Part shown: positions 29,078 to 38,776 of the stretch, one piece after another | Position numbering within the stretch: position 1 is the first letter of the stretch | How the letters are laid out: each line of letters begins with the position of its first letter | Source: Kineosporiaceae bacterium SCSIO 59966 | Lineage (GTDB): Bacteria > Actinomycetota > Actinomycetes > Actinomycetales > SCSIO-59966 | Direction: 5' to 3' | Assembly (NCBI GenBank): GCA_020881835.1 | Contig: CP052876.1 | Coordinates: 2,170,001-2,234,000 of the forward strand | Length of the DNA: 64,000 nt | Position numbers and translations under genes: made by a program | Notes under the pieces: generated by a model | Database searches by the model: none | What the model saw: only the letters and a program-made list of their open reading frames with translations | Told to the model about the DNA's origin: nothing

Positions 29078-29877
29078 ACGGGTTCCCCACGGCCCTGCGG
29101 GTCGAGCTGCGCAAGACGACGACCACCCGGATGTGGTGGGTGCTGCTCCTCGTCATGACCGGGTACGTGCTGGCGATCGCCGCCTTCCTCGCGCTGGCCT
29201 TCACCGCCGGGCCGCAGGCCACCGGTGGTCCACCGCGATTGCCACCGGAGCAGATGCGTCTGGCGCTCTACACCGTCGCGATGCCGCTCGGGTACGTGTT
29301 CCCGCTGCTCGTCGGCACGCTCTCGATCACCACCGAGTACCGGTACCAGACGCTCACCTACACGTTCCTGGCGACACCACGACGCGGCCTCGTGCTGCTG
29401 GCCAAGCTGGTCTCGGCCACCCTGGTCGGCCTGCTCTTCGGCGTCGTCGGGGTGCTGGCCGGCCTCGGCGGCGCCGCGGGCGTGCTCGCGCTGCGTGGGG
29501 AGGACGCCGGGCTGACCGGTGAGGTGCTGCGCGCGCTGGCGCAGAGCGTGCTCGGCATGGGCCTGTGGGCCGCGGTCGGCGTGGGGGTCGGAGCGCTGCT
29601 GCGCAACCAGGTCGCCGCGGTCATCGTCGTCCTGGCCTTCTCCCAGCTCGTGGAGCCGATCCTGCGGCTGGGGCTGGGAGCGTGGTCGGCGACCCGCGAG
29701 GTGTCCCGCTACCTGCCGGGGGCCGCCGGTGACGCGATGGCGGGCGGGAGCCTGCTCACCGTCGGCAGCCCGGTCCAGCTGCTCGACTGGTGGGCCGGCG
29801 GCCTGGTCCTGGCCGGCTACGCCGTCGTGTTCTTCGTGCTCGGCTGGGCCTCCACGGTGCGCCGCGACGTCGCCTGA
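29074..29877 (+). CDS. ABC transporter permease
   Basis: Membrane partner of the preceding ATPase, 267 residues with about six hydrophobic segments, including WWVLLLVMTGYVLAIAAFLAL and LGYVFPLLVGTLSITTEYRYQ. The motif ITTEYRYQTLTYTFLATPRR is typical of ABC-2 type permeases whose partner is a single-domain ATPase. The cargo is unknown. The GTG overlaps the ATPase stop by GTGA. A short hairpin CCGGCC-TGCG-GGCCGG (29878-29893) follows the gene. Confidence 0.88.
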
Positions 29878-29918
29878 CCGGCCTGCGGGCCGGCGTGCCC
29901 GCCAGCCCTGCCGACGAC

Positions 29919-29924
29919 TAGGGT
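29919..29924 (+). promoter_or_regulatory. Putative -10 box of kgd
   Basis: TAGGGT lies about 50 nt before the GTG start of kgd, in the 98-bp gap after the ABC permease. No clear -35 element is seen. The leader would be about 45 nt. Confidence 0.35.
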
Positions 29925-29975
29925 TTGGACCGGCGACCATTCAGCTCACGACCGTGGAAGAGGGCGATCCCCGCC

Positions 29976-32900
29976 GTGTCCCAGACCGACTCCTCCGGTT
30001 CCCGTCCCACCGGACCTGGGCAGAGCGTCCCGCCGGAGGCGGCGGCCGCCTTCGGGCCCAACGAGTGGTTGGTCGAGGACCTCTACCAGCGCTACCTCGA
30101 GGACAAGAACTCGGTGGACCGCGCGTGGTGGGAGTTCTTCGAGGACTACAAGCGCGGCAACGGCGTCCGCGGCCAGGGCAGCGCACCCAGTGACCACGTC
30201 GAGCAGCCGTCGCCCGAGCCGGTCCGGCCGGGGCCGGCCCCGGAGCCGAAGGCCCGTGGGCCGGAGGCGGCGGACAGCGACTTCCGGCGCGCCGACGACA
30301 CGGTGGCCGTCGGTGCTGCCGCCCCGCCGGTGCCCGCCGAGCCGCGGGCCCCCAAGCCCCCGGCCGCACCGCAGGCCGAGACCAAGCCGAAGAGCGCCCC
30401 CGCGGCGCAGGAGGGCGGCGGTGCGGAGCCGGTCGAGCCGGTCCGGCTCAAGGGCCCGGCGGCCCGGGTGGTCAGCAACATGGAGGCCAGCCTGGAGGTG
30501 CCGACCGCGACGAGCGTGCGGTCGGTGCCGGCCAAGCTCCTGGTCGACAACCGGATCGTGATCAACAACCACCTGGCCCGTTCCCGCGGCGGGAAGGTGT
30601 CCTTCACCCACCTCATCGGCTTCGCGGTCGTCGAGGCGCTCGCGGACATGCCGGAGATGAACTACGGGTACACCGAGGTCGACGGCAAGCCCGCCGTGCT
30701 GCGGAACCCGCACGTCAACCTGGGCATCGCCATCGACCTGCTCAAGGACGACGGCTCCCGCCAGCTCCTCGTCCCGGCCATCAAGAACGCCGAGACGATG
30801 GACTTCGCCCAGTTCTGGGCGGCGTACGAGGACGTCGTCCGGCGGGCCCGCAACGGCAAGCTCACGATCGAGGACTTCCAGGGCACGAGCATCTCGCTGA
30901 CCAACCCCGGCACCATCGGCACCGTCCACTCGGTGCCGCGGCTGATGAAGGGCCAGGGCGCCATCATCGGCGTGGGGGCGATGGACTACCCGGCGGAGTA
31001 CCAGGGCGCCTCGGAGGAGACGCTGGCCCGGCTCGCGGTGAGCAAGGTGCTGACCCTGACCTCGACGTACGACCACCGGATCATCCAGGGCGCGCAGTCG
31101 GGGGACTTCCTGCGGATCATCCACGCCAAGCTGCTGGGCGAGGACGGCTTCTACGACCGGATCTACACCTCGCTGCGGATCCCCTACGAGCCGGTCCGCT
31201 GGGTGCGGGACATCTTCGTGTCCGAGGACGACGAGCTCAACAGGACTGCTCGCGTCTACCACCTGATCAACGCCTACCGGGTCCGCGGTCACCTCATGGC
31301 CGACACCGACCCGCTGGAGTACCGCCAGCGGCGCCACCCCGACCTCGACATCCAGACCCACGGCCTGACGCTGTGGGACCTCGAGCGGGAGTTCCCGACG
31401 GGTGGTTTCGGCGGCAAGCCGGTGATGAAGCTGCGCCACATCCTCGGGGTGCTGCGCGACTCGTACTGCCGCACGGTCGGCATCGAGTACATGCACATCC
31501 AGGACCCGGAGCAGCGCCGCTGGATCCAGGAGCGGGTGGAGCGGCCCTACGCCAAGCCGACTCGCGACGAGCAGCTGCGGATCCTCAAGCGGCTCAACGC
31601 CGCCGAGGCGTTCGAGACGTTCCTGCAGACGAAGTACGTGGGGCAGAAGCGGTTCAGCCTCGAGGGCGGGGAGAGCGTCATCCCGCTGCTCGACGCGCTG
31701 CTGTCCGAGGCCGCCCACGAGGGCCTCGACGAGGTGTGCATCGGCATGCCGCACCGTGGGCGGCTCAACGTGCTGGCCAACATCGCCGGCAAGAGCTACG
31801 GCCAGATCTTCCGCGAGTTCGAGGGCCAGCAGGACCCGCGTTCGGTCCAGGGCTCCGGCGACGTCAAGTACCACCTCGGCACCGAGGGGACGTTCAGCGC
31901 CGACAACGGGGACACGACGAAGGTCTACCTGGCCGCGAACCCCTCGCACCTCGAGGCGGTGAACCCGGTGCTCGAGGGCATCACCCGGGCCAAGCAGGAC
32001 CGCCTCAACAAGGGCGGGTCGACGTTCCCGGTGCTGCCCGTGCTGCTGCACGGCGACGCGGCGTTCGCCGGGCAGGGCGTGGTGGCCGAGACGCTCAACC
32101 TGTCCCAGCTCCGTGGCTACCGCACCGGCGGCACCGTGCACGTGGTGATCAACAACCAGGTGGGCTTCACCACGGCACCGGCGTCGAGCCGCTCGTCGTT
32201 CTACTCCACCGACGTCGGCAAGATGATCCAGGCGCCGATCTTCCACGTGAACGGCGACGACCCGGAGGCGTGCGTGCGCGTCGCCCGGCTGGCGTTCGAG
32301 TACCGGCAGGCGTTCGACAAGGACGTCGTCATCGACCTGGTCTGCTACCGCCGCCGTGGCCACAACGAGGGCGACGACCCGTCGATGACCCAGCCGCTCA
32401 TGTACTCGCTCATCGAGGCCAAGCGCTCGGTCCGCAAGCTCTACACCGAGTCGCTCATCGGCCGCGGGGACATCTCCGTGGAGGAGGCGGAGCAGGCGCT
32501 CAGGGACTACCAGCAGCAGCTCGAGCGGGTCTTCACCGAGACCCGCGAGGCGCAGTCCGAGGCGCAGCGGACCCCCGACCGTCCCGCGGACGACGACGCC
32601 CCGGCCGGGCTGGAGAAGCCGGCTGCCCAGCAGCACGAGCCGGTCGCCGAGGTGAAGGACACCTCGGTGAGCCTGGAGGTGCTCAAGCGCATCGGGGACG
32701 CGCACGTCTCCCCGCCCGAGGGCTTCGTCGTCCACCCCAAGCTGCGTCCGCTGCTGGAGAAGCGCTCCCAGATGTCCCGTGCCGGCGGAATCGACTGGGG
32801 CTACGGCGAGCTGCTCGCGTTCGGGTCGCTGCTCATGGAGGGCGTCCCGGTCCGGCTGGCCGGCCAGGACACCCGCCGGGGCACGTTCGTCCAGCGGCAC

Positions 32901-33812
32901 GCCGTCCTGACCTCCAAGACCACTGGCGAGGAGTGGACGCCGCTGCTGTACCTGTCCGAGGACCAGGCCCGGTTCTGGGTCTACGACTCGCTGCTGTCGG
33001 AGTACGCGGCGATGGGTTTCGAGTACGGCTACTCGGTGGAGCGGCCCGACGCCCTGGTGCTCTGGGAGGCCCAGTTCGGCGACTTCGCCAACGGAGCCCA
33101 GATCGTCATCGACGAGTTCATCTCCTCCTCCGAGCAGAAGTGGGGCCAGCGCTCCTCGGTCGTCCTGCTGCTGCCGCACGGCTACGAGGGCCAGGGCCCG
33201 GACCACTCCTCGGGCCGTATCGAGCGCTTCCTGCAGCTGTGCGCGGAGGGGAACATGACGGTCGCCATGCCCTCGACGCCGGCGTCGTACTTCCACCTGC
33301 TGCGCCGGCAGGCGTACGCCCGTCCGCGCCGCCCGCTCGTGGTGTTCACCCCGAAGTCGATGCTGCGGCTCAAGGCCGCCGCCTCGGCCGTGGAGGACTT
33401 CACCACCGGGTCGTTCCGCCCGGTCATCGGCGACACCGGTGACCTCGACCCCGGCGCGGTCGACCGCGTCCTGATGTGCACCGGCAAGGTGTACTGGGAC
33501 CTCGCCGCGCACCGTGAGCGGGTCGGCGACCGCCGGACGGCGATCGTCCGGGTCGAGCAGCTCTACCCGCTCGACGGCGAGGCGCTGTCCGAGGCGCTCA
33601 GCCCCTTCGGGGACGCCGAGCTCGTGTGGGTGCAGGAGGAGCCGGCGAACCAGGGTGCCTGGCCGGCCACCGCCCTGGCCCTGCCCGACCTGCTCGGCGG
33701 GCGGACCGTGCGCCGGGTGAGCCGGCCCGCGTCGGCGTCGCCGGCGACCGGCTCCAGCCGCAAGCACCAGCAGGAGCAGCAGGCGCTGGTGGACGAGGCG
33801 TTCCAGCGCTGA
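29976..33812 (+). CDS. kgd: Multifunctional 2-oxoglutarate decarboxylase/dehydrogenase E1-E2 (Kgd)
   Basis: Central TCA-cycle enzyme of Actinobacteria, 1278 residues, combining an E2-like succinyltransferase domain and a thiamine-diphosphate E1 domain. The N-terminal helix ([20 protein letters not shown]) is followed by an Ala/Pro-rich linker to about residue 155 with no lipoyl domain. The E2 core spans about 160-385 and ends with [15 protein letters not shown]. The E1 domain runs from about 410 to the end, with [14 protein letters not shown], the ThDP motif [11 protein letters not shown]...NNQVGFTT near 690, and [17 protein letters not shown] 29976 is chosen because the upstream codons are Arg-rich and unlike the family. 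GarA/PknG-type control is known in relatives but not visible here. Confidence 0.96.
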   Translation: MSQTDSSGSRPTGPGQSVPPEAAAAFGPNEWLVEDLYQRYLEDKNSVDRAWWEFFEDYKRGNGVRGQGSAPSDHVEQPSPEPVRPGPAPEPKARGPEAADSDFRRADDTVAVGAAAPPVPAEPRAPKPPAAPQAETKPKSAPAAQEGGGAEPVEPVRLKGPAARVVSNMEASLEVPTATSVRSVPAKLLVDNRIVINNHLARSRGGKVSFTHLIGFAVVEALADMPEMNYGYTEVDGKPAVLRNPHVNLGIAIDLLKDDGSRQLLVPAIKNAETMDFAQFWAAYEDVVRRARNGKLTIEDFQGTSISLTNPGTIGTVHSVPRLMKGQGAIIGVGAMDYPAEYQGASEETLARLAVSKVLTLTSTYDHRIIQGAQSGDFLRIIHAKLLGEDGFYDRIYTSLRIPYEPVRWVRDIFVSEDDELNRTARVYHLINAYRVRGHLMADTDPLEYRQRRHPDLDIQTHGLTLWDLEREFPTGGFGGKPVMKLRHILGVLRDSYCRTVGIEYMHIQDPEQRRWIQERVERPYAKPTRDEQLRILKRLNAAEAFETFLQTKYVGQKRFSLEGGESVIPLLDALLSEAAHEGLDEVCIGMPHRGRLNVLANIAGKSYGQIFREFEGQQDPRSVQGSGDVKYHLGTEGTFSADNGDTTKVYLAANPSHLEAVNPVLEGITRAKQDRLNKGGSTFPVLPVLLHGDAAFAGQGVVAETLNLSQLRGYRTGGTVHVVINNQVGFTTAPASSRSSFYSTDVGKMIQAPIFHVNGDDPEACVRVARLAFEYRQAFDKDVVIDLVCYRRRGHNEGDDPSMTQPLMYSLIEAKRSVRKLYTESLIGRGDISVEEAEQALRDYQQQLERVFTETREAQSEAQRTPDRPADDDAPAGLEKPAAQQHEPVAEVKDTSVSLEVLKRIGDAHVSPPEGFVVHPKLRPLLEKRSQMSRAGGIDWGYGELLAFGSLLMEGVPVRLAGQDTRRGTFVQRHAVLTSKTTGEEWTPLLYLSEDQARFWVYDSLLSEYAAMGFEYGYSVERPDALVLWEAQFGDFANGAQIVIDEFISSSEQKWGQRSSVVLLLPHGYEGQGPDHSSGRIERFLQLCAEGNMTVAMPSTPASYFHLLRRQAYARPRRPLVVFTPKSMLRLKAAASAVEDFTTGSFRPVIGDTGDLDPGAVDRVLMCTGKVYWDLAAHRERVGDRRTAIVRVEQLYPLDGEALSEALSPFGDAELVWVQEEPANQGAWPATALALPDLLGGRTVRRVSRPASASPATGSSRKHQQEQQALVDEAFQR

Positions 33813-33837
33813 CCGCCCCTGAACGGAGGAGCATCCG

Positions 33838-34017
33838 GTGTACTTCACCGACCGCGGCATCGAGGAGCTGGAGTCCCGGCGCGGCGAGGAGGAGGTCTCG
33901 CTGGCCTGGGTGGCCGAGCGGCTGCGTGAGTTCGTCGACCTCAACCCCGAGTTCGAGACTCCGGTGGAGCGGCTCGCCACCTGGCTCGCCCGCCTCGACG
34001 ACGAGGACGGCGAGTGA
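33838..34017 (+). CDS. Small DUF6104-like protein
   Basis: 59-residue acidic protein starting YFTDRGIEELESRRGEEEV with a helical WVAERLREFVDLNPEF segment. It resembles the small DUF6104 proteins that follow kgd in many actinomycetes. GTG 33838 has a strong ribosome-binding site, GGAGGA, at 33825-33830. Its TGA overlaps the GTG of the SGNH hydrolase. Function unknown. Confidence 0.8.
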   Translation: MYFTDRGIEELESRRGEEEVSLAWVAERLREFVDLNPEFETPVERLATWLARLDDEDGE

Positions 34018-34625
34018 GCCAGGAGCGGCCGGCGCCGCTGCGGATCTGCGTCGTCGGGGACGAGCTCGTCGCCGGCGTCGGTGACCGCCGCGCGCTCGGC
34101 TGGGTCGGGCGGGTAGCCGCCCGCACCGCGGTGCAGGTGCCGGCGACCGGGGTGTTCGCGCTCGGGGTGCCCGGCGAGTCGACGTCCGGCCTGCTCGCCC
34201 GCTGGCGGGAGGAGACCGACCTGCGGTTCGCCGCGGACGCCGACAACCGGCTGGCCGTCGGCCTGGGCCGGGCGGACGTCGATGCCGGGCAGTCGACGGC
34301 ACGCAGCCGGCTGAACCTCGCCAACGTCCTCGACGACGCCGAGTCGCGAGGCATCGCGGCGTTCGTGCTCGGCCCACCGCCGACGCTGGACACGGAGGTC
34401 AACGCGCGGCTCGGTGACCTGTCGCAGGCGTTCGCCGACGTGTGCCAGCGGCGCGGCGTCCCGTTCGTCGACGCGTTCGGCCCGCTGTCAGCGCACGACG
34501 CGTGGTTCGCCGACCTCGCCGGCGGGGACGGCACCCACCCGGGCCAGTCCGGCTACGGGCTGCTCGCCTGGCTGGTCCTGCACGGCGGCTGGCACGAGTG
34601 GCTCGGCGTCCCCCAGGACGCCTGA
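34014..34625 (+). CDS. GDSL/SGNH-family hydrolase
   Basis: Esterase/lipase-like hydrolase of 203 residues. Block I appears as ICVVGDELVAGVGD with an unusual GDEL in place of GDSL, so the usual nucleophilic Ser of block I is replaced by Glu. Block V is DGTHPGQSGYGLLAWLVL with the Asp and His of the triad. Glu in place of Ser could mean that it is not a classical esterase, though related actinobacterial proteins also vary here. No signal peptide is seen, so it is cytoplasmic. The GTG overlaps the stop of the DUF6104-like gene. Confidence 0.8.
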   Translation: MSQERPAPLRICVVGDELVAGVGDRRALGWVGRVAARTAVQVPATGVFALGVPGESTSGLLARWREETDLRFAADADNRLAVGLGRADVDAGQSTARSRLNLANVLDDAESRGIAAFVLGPPPTLDTEVNARLGDLSQAFADVCQRRGVPFVDAFGPLSAHDAWFADLAGGDGTHPGQSGYGLLAWLVLHGGWHEWLGVPQDA

Positions 34626-34629
34626 GCCG

Positions 34630-35598
34630 TCACGGCCGGGTGAAGACCACCTTGCCGAACAGGTCCCCGGAGACCATCCGGGCGAACCCGTCCCGCGCCT
34701 GCTCCAGCGGCATCGTCGCGTCGATGAGCGGCCGGACGCCGGTGCTCTCGCAGAACCGGACGAGCCGCTCCAGCTCGTCCCGGGTGCCCATGGTGGAGCC
34801 GACGACGGACAGCTGGAGGAAGAAGACCCGGTTGAGGTCGGCCGAGGGGTCAGCGCCGGAGGTGGCTCCGGAGACGACGAGGGTGCCACCGGGCCGCAGC
34901 GCGCGCAGGGAGTGGGCCCACGTCGCCTTGCCGACGGTCTCCATCACCGCGTCGACCCGCTCCGGCAGCCGCTCCCCGGGCTCGAACACCTGCTCCGCGC
35001 CCAGGTCGAGGGCGCGGGCCCGCTTGTCGGCGTCCCGGCTCGTCGCCCACACCCGGTAGCCGGCGGCGGAGCCGAGGGCGATGAGCGCGGTCGCCACCCC
35101 TCCCCCGGCGCCCTGGACGAGGACCGTGCTGCCCGGCTGTGCGCCGGACTTCGTGAACAGCATCCGGTAGGCGGTCAACCAGGCCGTCGGCAGACAGGCC
35201 GCCTCCTCGAACGACAGCGAGGCGGGCTTGGGCACGAGGTTGCGCCGCGGCACGACCACCTCGTCGGCGAACGTGCCCTGGTACACCTCGGACAGCAGGG
35301 ACCGGCGCGGGTCCTCGGTCTCGTCCCCGCTCCACCCCGGGCTGGACACGACGGCGTGGATGACCACCTCGTTGCCCTCGTCGTCCACCCCGGCCCCGTC
35401 GCAGCCGAGGATCATCGGCAGCCGGTCGGCGGGCAGGCCGACGCCGCGCAGGCTCCACACGTCGTGGTGGTTGAGGCTGGCGGCGCGCAGCCGCACCCGC
35501 GCCCAGCCCTCGGGCACCTCGGGCTCGGGCCGTTCGCCGAGCTCGAGCGCGCTCAGCGGGTCGTCGGTCGACTGTCGGGCGGCGTAGACGGCGAACAC
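34630..35598 (-). CDS. Zinc-type MDR alcohol dehydrogenase/quinone oxidoreductase family protein
   Basis: NAD(P)H-dependent oxidoreductase of the medium-chain family, 322 residues. The N-terminal GroES-like domain has VRLRAASLNHHDVWSLRG and ILGCDGAGV. The Rossmann domain has VLVQGAGGGVATALIALGSAAGYRV near residue 155 and TMGTRDELERLV later. The Cys cluster for structural zinc is absent, closer to the quinone-oxidoreductase branch. Substrate unknown. It is convergent with the SGNH hydrolase; only 4 bp separate their stops. Confidence 0.88.
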   Translation of the reverse strand: MFAVYAARQSTDDPLSALELGERPEPEVPEGWARVRLRAASLNHHDVWSLRGVGLPADRLPMILGCDGAGVDDEGNEVVIHAVVSSPGWSGDETEDPRRSLLSEVYQGTFADEVVVPRRNLVPKPASLSFEEAACLPTAWLTAYRMLFTKSGAQPGSTVLVQGAGGGVATALIALGSAAGYRVWATSRDADKRARALDLGAEQVFEPGERLPERVDAVMETVGKATWAHSLRALRPGGTLVVSGATSGADPSADLNRVFFLQLSVVGSTMGTRDELERLVRFCESTGVRPLIDATMPLEQARDGFARMVSGDLFGKVVFTRP

Positions 35599-35647
35599 GG
35601 GACCGAACCTAGCGAACAGACGCGGGCGACGGCAGCGGCGGGCAGGG

Positions 35648-36838
<1,191 letters not shown>

Positions 36839-36956
36839 TCGTGACCCCTTGGATCGCTGGAGCGGTTCGCTGAGCGGTGCCGACCGCGGGATGACGATCA
36901 CGACACGGTGGGCCGGGATCCTGCGGCTCGGCGGCGGGGGTCACCCGCGAGGTGGC

Positions 36957-37032
36957 TAGGGTGCCACAAGTTCTCACGTTCACCAAGGACCCGGGAGGAT
37001 CCGTGATCCAGCACACCCGGAGGGGCTGCTAG
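36957..37032 (+). promoter_or_regulatory. Orphan promoter, RBS and 9-codon mini-ORF
   Basis: TAGGGT (36957-36962), GGGAGG (36993-36998) and GTG (37003) are well spaced, but the frame closes after nine codons (VIQHTRRGC) at TAG 37030-37032, inside the end of the opposing sodX. It looks like the 5' end of a deleted gene, or a leader peptide or short RNA gene. Low confidence; it may be chance. Confidence 0.25.
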
Positions 37033-37364
37033 AGGCCCCGGGAGCGCCCGCTGAGCCACCGGGGCAGCCGCCACAGCCCGACGGCCAGCACGTCGTCGTC
37101 CGGGACGGCCCCGACCAGCCAGGAGTCGACGCCGCGCTCAGGGTTGTCCCGCTCCACCCACCACCCCTCCGGCACCCGGCGGGCCAACCGCTTGACCGAC
37201 AGCGGGCGTCCCCCGGGCAGGCGGACGACGGCAAGCCGCCCCGGCCGGGGACGGCCGCCCCACCGGACGAGCAGCAGGTCCCCCTCGCGCAGCGTGGGCT
37301 CCATCGACACGCCACGGACCCGGGTGAGCCCGAGCCCCCGCTGCGGCTGCACGACGTCTGGCAC
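37029..37364 (-). CDS. sodX: Nickel superoxide dismutase maturation protease (SodX), S26 signal-peptidase-like
   Basis: Serine protease that removes the short N-terminal propeptide of Ni-SOD. The Ser nucleophile is in RGVSMEPTLREGDLLLVRWGG and the Lys general base in GGRPLSVKRLARRV; ERDNPERGVDSWLVG is the C-terminal box. No membrane anchor is seen, as in other SodX proteins. About 111 residues from GTG 37364; an ATG at 37409 gives 126 but would place the sodN -10 box inside the gene. It is divergent from sodN. Confidence 0.85.
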   Translation of the reverse strand: MPDVVQPQRGLGLTRVRGVSMEPTLREGDLLLVRWGGRPRPGRLAVVRLPGGRPLSVKRLARRVPEGWWVERDNPERGVDSWLVGAVPDDDVLAVGLWRLPRWLSGRSRGL

Positions 37365-37369
37365 CGAGG

Positions 37370-37375
37370 TAGTGT
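37370..37375 (+). promoter_or_regulatory. Putative -10 box of sodN
   Basis: TAGTGT about 50 nt before the sodN ATG. The sequence between holds GGAAGGGA (37410-37417) as ribosome-binding site. Nickel control is known for sodN in Streptomyces, but no operator was recognised. Confidence 0.3.
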
Positions 37376-37424
37376 CGCGGGAGATCGTTCCGGTCGTCGA
37401 CGTCAACATGGAAGGGACTCCAGC

Positions 37425-37826
37425 ATGCTCTCCCGTTTCCTCCGTCCGGTCGAGGTCAGCGCTCACTGCGACCTGCCCTGCGGCGTGTACGACCCCGCCC
37501 AGGCGCGGATCGAGGCGCAGTCCGTCAAGGCCATCGCCGAGAAGATGGCCGACAACGACGACCCCGACTACCGGGTCCGCGCGCTCATGATCAAGGAGCA
37601 GCGCTCCGAGCTCGTCAAGCACCACCTGTGGGTGCTGTGGACGGACTACTTCAAGCCCCCGCACTTCGAGAAGTACCCGCAGCTGCACCAGCTGTTCAAC
37701 GAGGCGACGAAGCTCGCCGGCGGTGGCGGCGGGACCAAGGCCAGCAGCGACGTCGAGGTGGCAGACCAGCTGCTGGCGAAGATCGACGAGATCGCCGAGA
37801 TCTTCTGGGAGACCAAGAAGGCCTGA
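37425..37826 (+). CDS. sodN: Nickel-dependent superoxide dismutase
   Basis: Converts superoxide to oxygen and hydrogen peroxide in the cytoplasm. The precursor has 133 residues. A 13-residue propeptide ends at Ala, and the mature protein begins with the nickel hook HCDLPCGVYDP: His14, Cys15 and Cys19 of the precursor bind nickel. The four-helix body follows (ARIEAQSVKAIAEKMADNDD, KHHLWVLWTDYFKPPHFEKYP). Processing by the adjacent SodX is expected. Length and hook are canonical. Confidence 0.97.
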   Translation: MLSRFLRPVEVSAHCDLPCGVYDPAQARIEAQSVKAIAEKMADNDDPDYRVRALMIKEQRSELVKHHLWVLWTDYFKPPHFEKYPQLHQLFNEATKLAGGGGGTKASSDVEVADQLLAKIDEIAEIFWETKKA

Positions 37827-37865
37827 TCCCGCGCCTTGCTTCGGCCGCCGGTCGCGCGGTCCGTC

Positions 37866-38687
37866 TCACGGGAGCCGTAGACCCTGCTCGCACGCCCGCC
37901 GCAGCCGCTTGTGGCGGCGGACACGCTCGCGCAGGGCCGGCATCCCGGGGACGGTCCGCTCGGCCGGCGGTTCGGCGTCCAGGACCCCGTCGCGCAGCGG
38001 CCCGACGACCGTCCAGGAGGACCACCGCTCCAGGTCCGGCTCGGTGAAGTCGTGCCCGAGGAGCATCGCGGTGCCGGAGTCAGGCAGCGACTCACCGTCC
38101 AGAGGCTCCACCTGCAGCGGAGGGCCCCAGTGCGGGACGCGGGCCGGCCGGACTCGGGGCACGTGGACGGCGCCGGGGTCGGCCGTCACCAGCAGGGCGT
38201 CGTCCGGCGCGGCGCGGGCGGTGAACGGCTGGACGTCGAGGACGTCGAGGTGGACCAGCAGCCGGGGCAGGTACCACCAGTGCTCCCGGCGCAGCAACGG
38301 TGAGTCGGCAAGGGCCCGGGACGGCGGGTGCTTGCGCAGCTCCTGGTCGAGCAGGGTCTCGACGAACACCTCGCCGCCCCGGTCCTCGACCAGCCGCGGG
38401 ACGGCGGTCACCGCGAGCGGCGCCCACCCCGACGCGGTCAGGCGGGGGTCGGACAGGGTGAGCACGACGCGGGGGCGCGTGGCCAGGGAACGCGCCCAAC
38501 CCGCCTCGGCGTAGGGGACGGCCAGGACCGGGTGGTCGACGTCGAGCAGCGGGACGACGGGACGGCCGGCCGGAGCGGCGTCCTCGGTCCAGCACACCTC
38601 CGCGGTGGCCGCGGCACGCACCGAGCGGACGAGGACGTCCTGCACCGGCTGCTCGAGCACCGCTCCGCCTCCCCGACCGTCCGCCAC
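37866..38687 (-). CDS. Hypothetical protein, possible PNPOx-like FMN-binding barrel
   Basis: Soluble protein of 273 residues of uncertain function. VVPLLDVDHPVLAVPYAEA, ATRPRVVLTLSDPRL and PLAVTAVPRLVEDRGGE have the strand rhythm of FMN-binding split barrels (pyridoxamine-phosphate-oxidase-like), and HPPSRALADSPLLRREHWWY with LPRLLVHL follows. This is a weak structural impression, not a match. The GTG start is at 38687; the opposing cstA promoter lies just upstream. Confidence 0.6.
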   Translation of the reverse strand: MADGRGGGAVLEQPVQDVLVRSVRAAATAEVCWTEDAAPAGRPVVPLLDVDHPVLAVPYAEAGWARSLATRPRVVLTLSDPRLTASGWAPLAVTAVPRLVEDRGGEVFVETLLDQELRKHPPSRALADSPLLRREHWWYLPRLLVHLDVLDVQPFTARAAPDDALLVTADPGAVHVPRVRPARVPHWGPPLQVEPLDGESLPDSGTAMLLGHDFTEPDLERWSSWTVVGPLRDGVLDAEPPAERTVPGMPALRERVRRHKRLRRACEQGLRLP

Positions 38688-38695
38688 CAGAGCCC

Positions 38696-38724
38696 TTGAT
38701 CTCGGACAAGGCGGACACTAGCGT
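38696..38724 (+). promoter_or_regulatory. Sigma-70-type promoter of cstA
   Basis: TTGATC (38696-38701) and TAGCGT (38719-38724) are exactly 17 bp apart, about 50 bp before the cstA ATG. This is the best-formed promoter seen in the window. Confidence 0.6.
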
Positions 38725-38776
38725 CGCCGCCAGGTTCGGCGACAACGGGGCCGCCGACCGTCACGGGAGGACTCCG

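Noticed and set aside
29946-33980. 1344-codon minus-strand frame opposite kgd
   Set aside because: No motif or family pattern; explained by high third-position GC of kgd.
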